From Desulfurellales bacterium (GTDB lineage: Bacteria; Campylobacterota_A; Desulfurellia; Desulfurellales; Hippeaceae), in assembly GCA_027064405.1 (NCBI GenBank), contig JAMOPP010000049.1, positions 1 to 15,749 of the forward strand: a stretch of DNA of 15,749 nt. The letters are read 5' to 3'. A program made the position numbers and the translations under genes. Positions 15,163 to 15,749 of this stretch are shown in pieces (position 1 is the first letter of the stretch; every line of letters begins with the position of its first letter). Below the pieces are notes generated by a model. It saw nothing but the letters and a program-made list of their open reading frames with translations, was not told the DNA's origin and did no database searches.

Positions 15163-15633
15163 ATGACTATGAAAAACCGGAAATTTGACGAATTGGTTCG
15201 GTTTCTTAAAGAAACATATGAAGAAAGGGTGCCGTTTCACGATATCTTAAAGTTGCAGGTTGTTTCTTTGGAAGAGGATAATGTATGCGTGAAAGTTGAG
15301 ATGAGAAAGGAGCTTTTCGGAAATTACAAATATGAGATGTTGCACGGGGGCGTTATTGCTTCAATATTAGATGCAACAAACGGTGCAGTTGTGTCTGTGG
15401 GCGTAGTAAAAAAGATGGTAGATAAACCGTTTGAAGAGATAAAAGAACAAATATTTAAGATAGGTACAATTGATTTGCGTATTGATTTTTTAAAACCCGG
15501 ACAGGGAAGCTACTTTTTGTCAACAGGTTTCACTTTGCGTATTGGAAACAAAATTGCCGTTGCGCAGTCATCTTTGCGTAATGACAAAGACATTCTCATA
15601 GCCAGCGGAACAGGGACATATTTGTTGGGATAG
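15163..15633 (+). CDS. yigI: YigI-type hotdog-fold acyl-CoA thioesterase
   Basis: This 156-residue protein carries the PaaI/4HBT hotdog core: LHGGVIASILDATNGAV from residue 60 (His61-Gly62-Gly63), then GTIDLRIDFLKPG from 101, and a closing segment with GNKIAVAQ, SLRND and IASGTGTYLLG. These match the E. coli YigI protein region by region as I recall it (LHGGVIAS, GTIDLRVDYLRPG, GNKVAVAR, IASATATY). YigI is known as a medium/long-chain acyl-CoA thioesterase, so this enzyme probably frees fatty acids from CoA in the cytoplasm. The ATG at 15163 follows GGAG (15152-15155) by seven bases, with another in-frame ATG at 15169. It begins 99 bp after the permease gene. A weak promoter-like TATAAA (15135-15140) is present in that gap, so it may be either the tail of the efflux operon or separately expressed. 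Confidence 0.88.
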   Translation: MTMKNRKFDELVRFLKETYEERVPFHDILKLQVVSLEEDNVCVKVEMRKELFGNYKYEMLHGGVIASILDATNGAVVSVGVVKKMVDKPFEEIKEQIFKIGTIDLRIDFLKPGQGSYFLSTGFTLRIGNKIAVAQSSLRNDKDILIASGTGTYLLG

Positions 15634-15648
15634 ATTAGGGGATAAGCA

Positions 15649-15749
15649 ATAAATCTTCTTCTGTTTCCGTTTGCACACATTATTCTTTTGGTAGTTTTTT
15701 CTACATTTAGATTATACAGTCTAAACAGCCCAAAGAGAAGGTGGGCAAA
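15649..15749 (+). CDS. Possible start of a membrane protein running off the window
   Basis: After a TAA at 15643-15645 a frame stays open to the window edge and encodes a hydrophobic stretch (LLLFPFAHIILLVVFSTF) followed by positively charged residues (SPKRRWA), which looks like an N-terminal membrane anchor obeying the positive-inside rule. No ATG is available. Candidates are ATA at 15649, seven bases after AGGGGA (15636-15641), or TTG at 15688. The protein family cannot be named from about 33 residues. The distance from the thioesterase stop (15 bp) would fit an operon. Confidence 0.3.
   Translation, partial: MNLLLFPFAHIILLVVFSTFRLYSLNSPKRRWA

Overview
The window comes from an AT-rich, Gram-negative bacterium. 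The evidence is a lipoprotein outer-membrane channel, three periplasmic adaptor proteins, an RND pump, and heavy use of ATA (Ile) and AGA/AGG (Arg) codons. The compact gene packing and protein style resemble Desulfurellales (Hippea/Desulfurella) or Deferribacteres, but that placement is a guess from memory of such genomes and was not tested. No rRNA, tRNA, insertion sequence, CRISPR array or prophage gene was seen.

Region 1 (1-1272, + strand) is the end of a lipid-metabolism pair. It holds the C-terminal part of a diacylglycerol-kinase-family lipid kinase, overlapping by GTGA with a PAP2-family membrane phosphatase/transferase. A small hairpin with a T-run closes it. Region 2 (1274-2964, - strand) is a two-gene unit made of the thiazole-salvage kinase ThiM followed 14 bp later by an EamA/DMT-family transporter. 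A good sigma70-type promoter lies upstream and no TPP riboswitch is visible.

Region 3 (about 3108-15063, + strand) is a 12-kb multidrug-efflux locus: marR-type regulator, emrA, emrB, then (after a 162-bp gap with its own promoter) acrA-type adaptor, acrB-type RND pump, oprM-type outer-membrane channel, macA-type adaptor, and a split MacB made of a separate ATPase and permease. Three energetically different inner-membrane pumps (MFS/proton, RND/proton, ABC/ATP), each with its own adaptor, lie next to a single outer-membrane channel gene, so that channel is the likely shared exit duct. Junctions are overlapping or close (1-bp, 0-bp, 11-bp, 25-bp, 8-bp, 11-bp), implying polycistronic, coupled expression.

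The most informative regulatory observation is that the promoter before marR (3108-3140) and the promoter before acrA (6186-6218) carry nearly the same 31-bp element. It is centred on a perfect or near-perfect 14-bp dyad that covers the -35 box with identical geometry. This argues that the MarR protein represses both its own emrAB operon and the RND-ABC operon. A half-match also overlaps the -35 box of the divergent thiM promoter. A 17-codon basic reading frame in the acrA leader ends on the acrA ribosome binding site and is a candidate leader peptide.

Region 4 (15163-15749) is a YigI-type hotdog acyl-CoA thioesterase, followed by an open frame with a hydrophobic N-terminus that runs off the window edge. 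No clearly new defence or mobile system was found. The novelty here is the arrangement and the shared control of the efflux locus.
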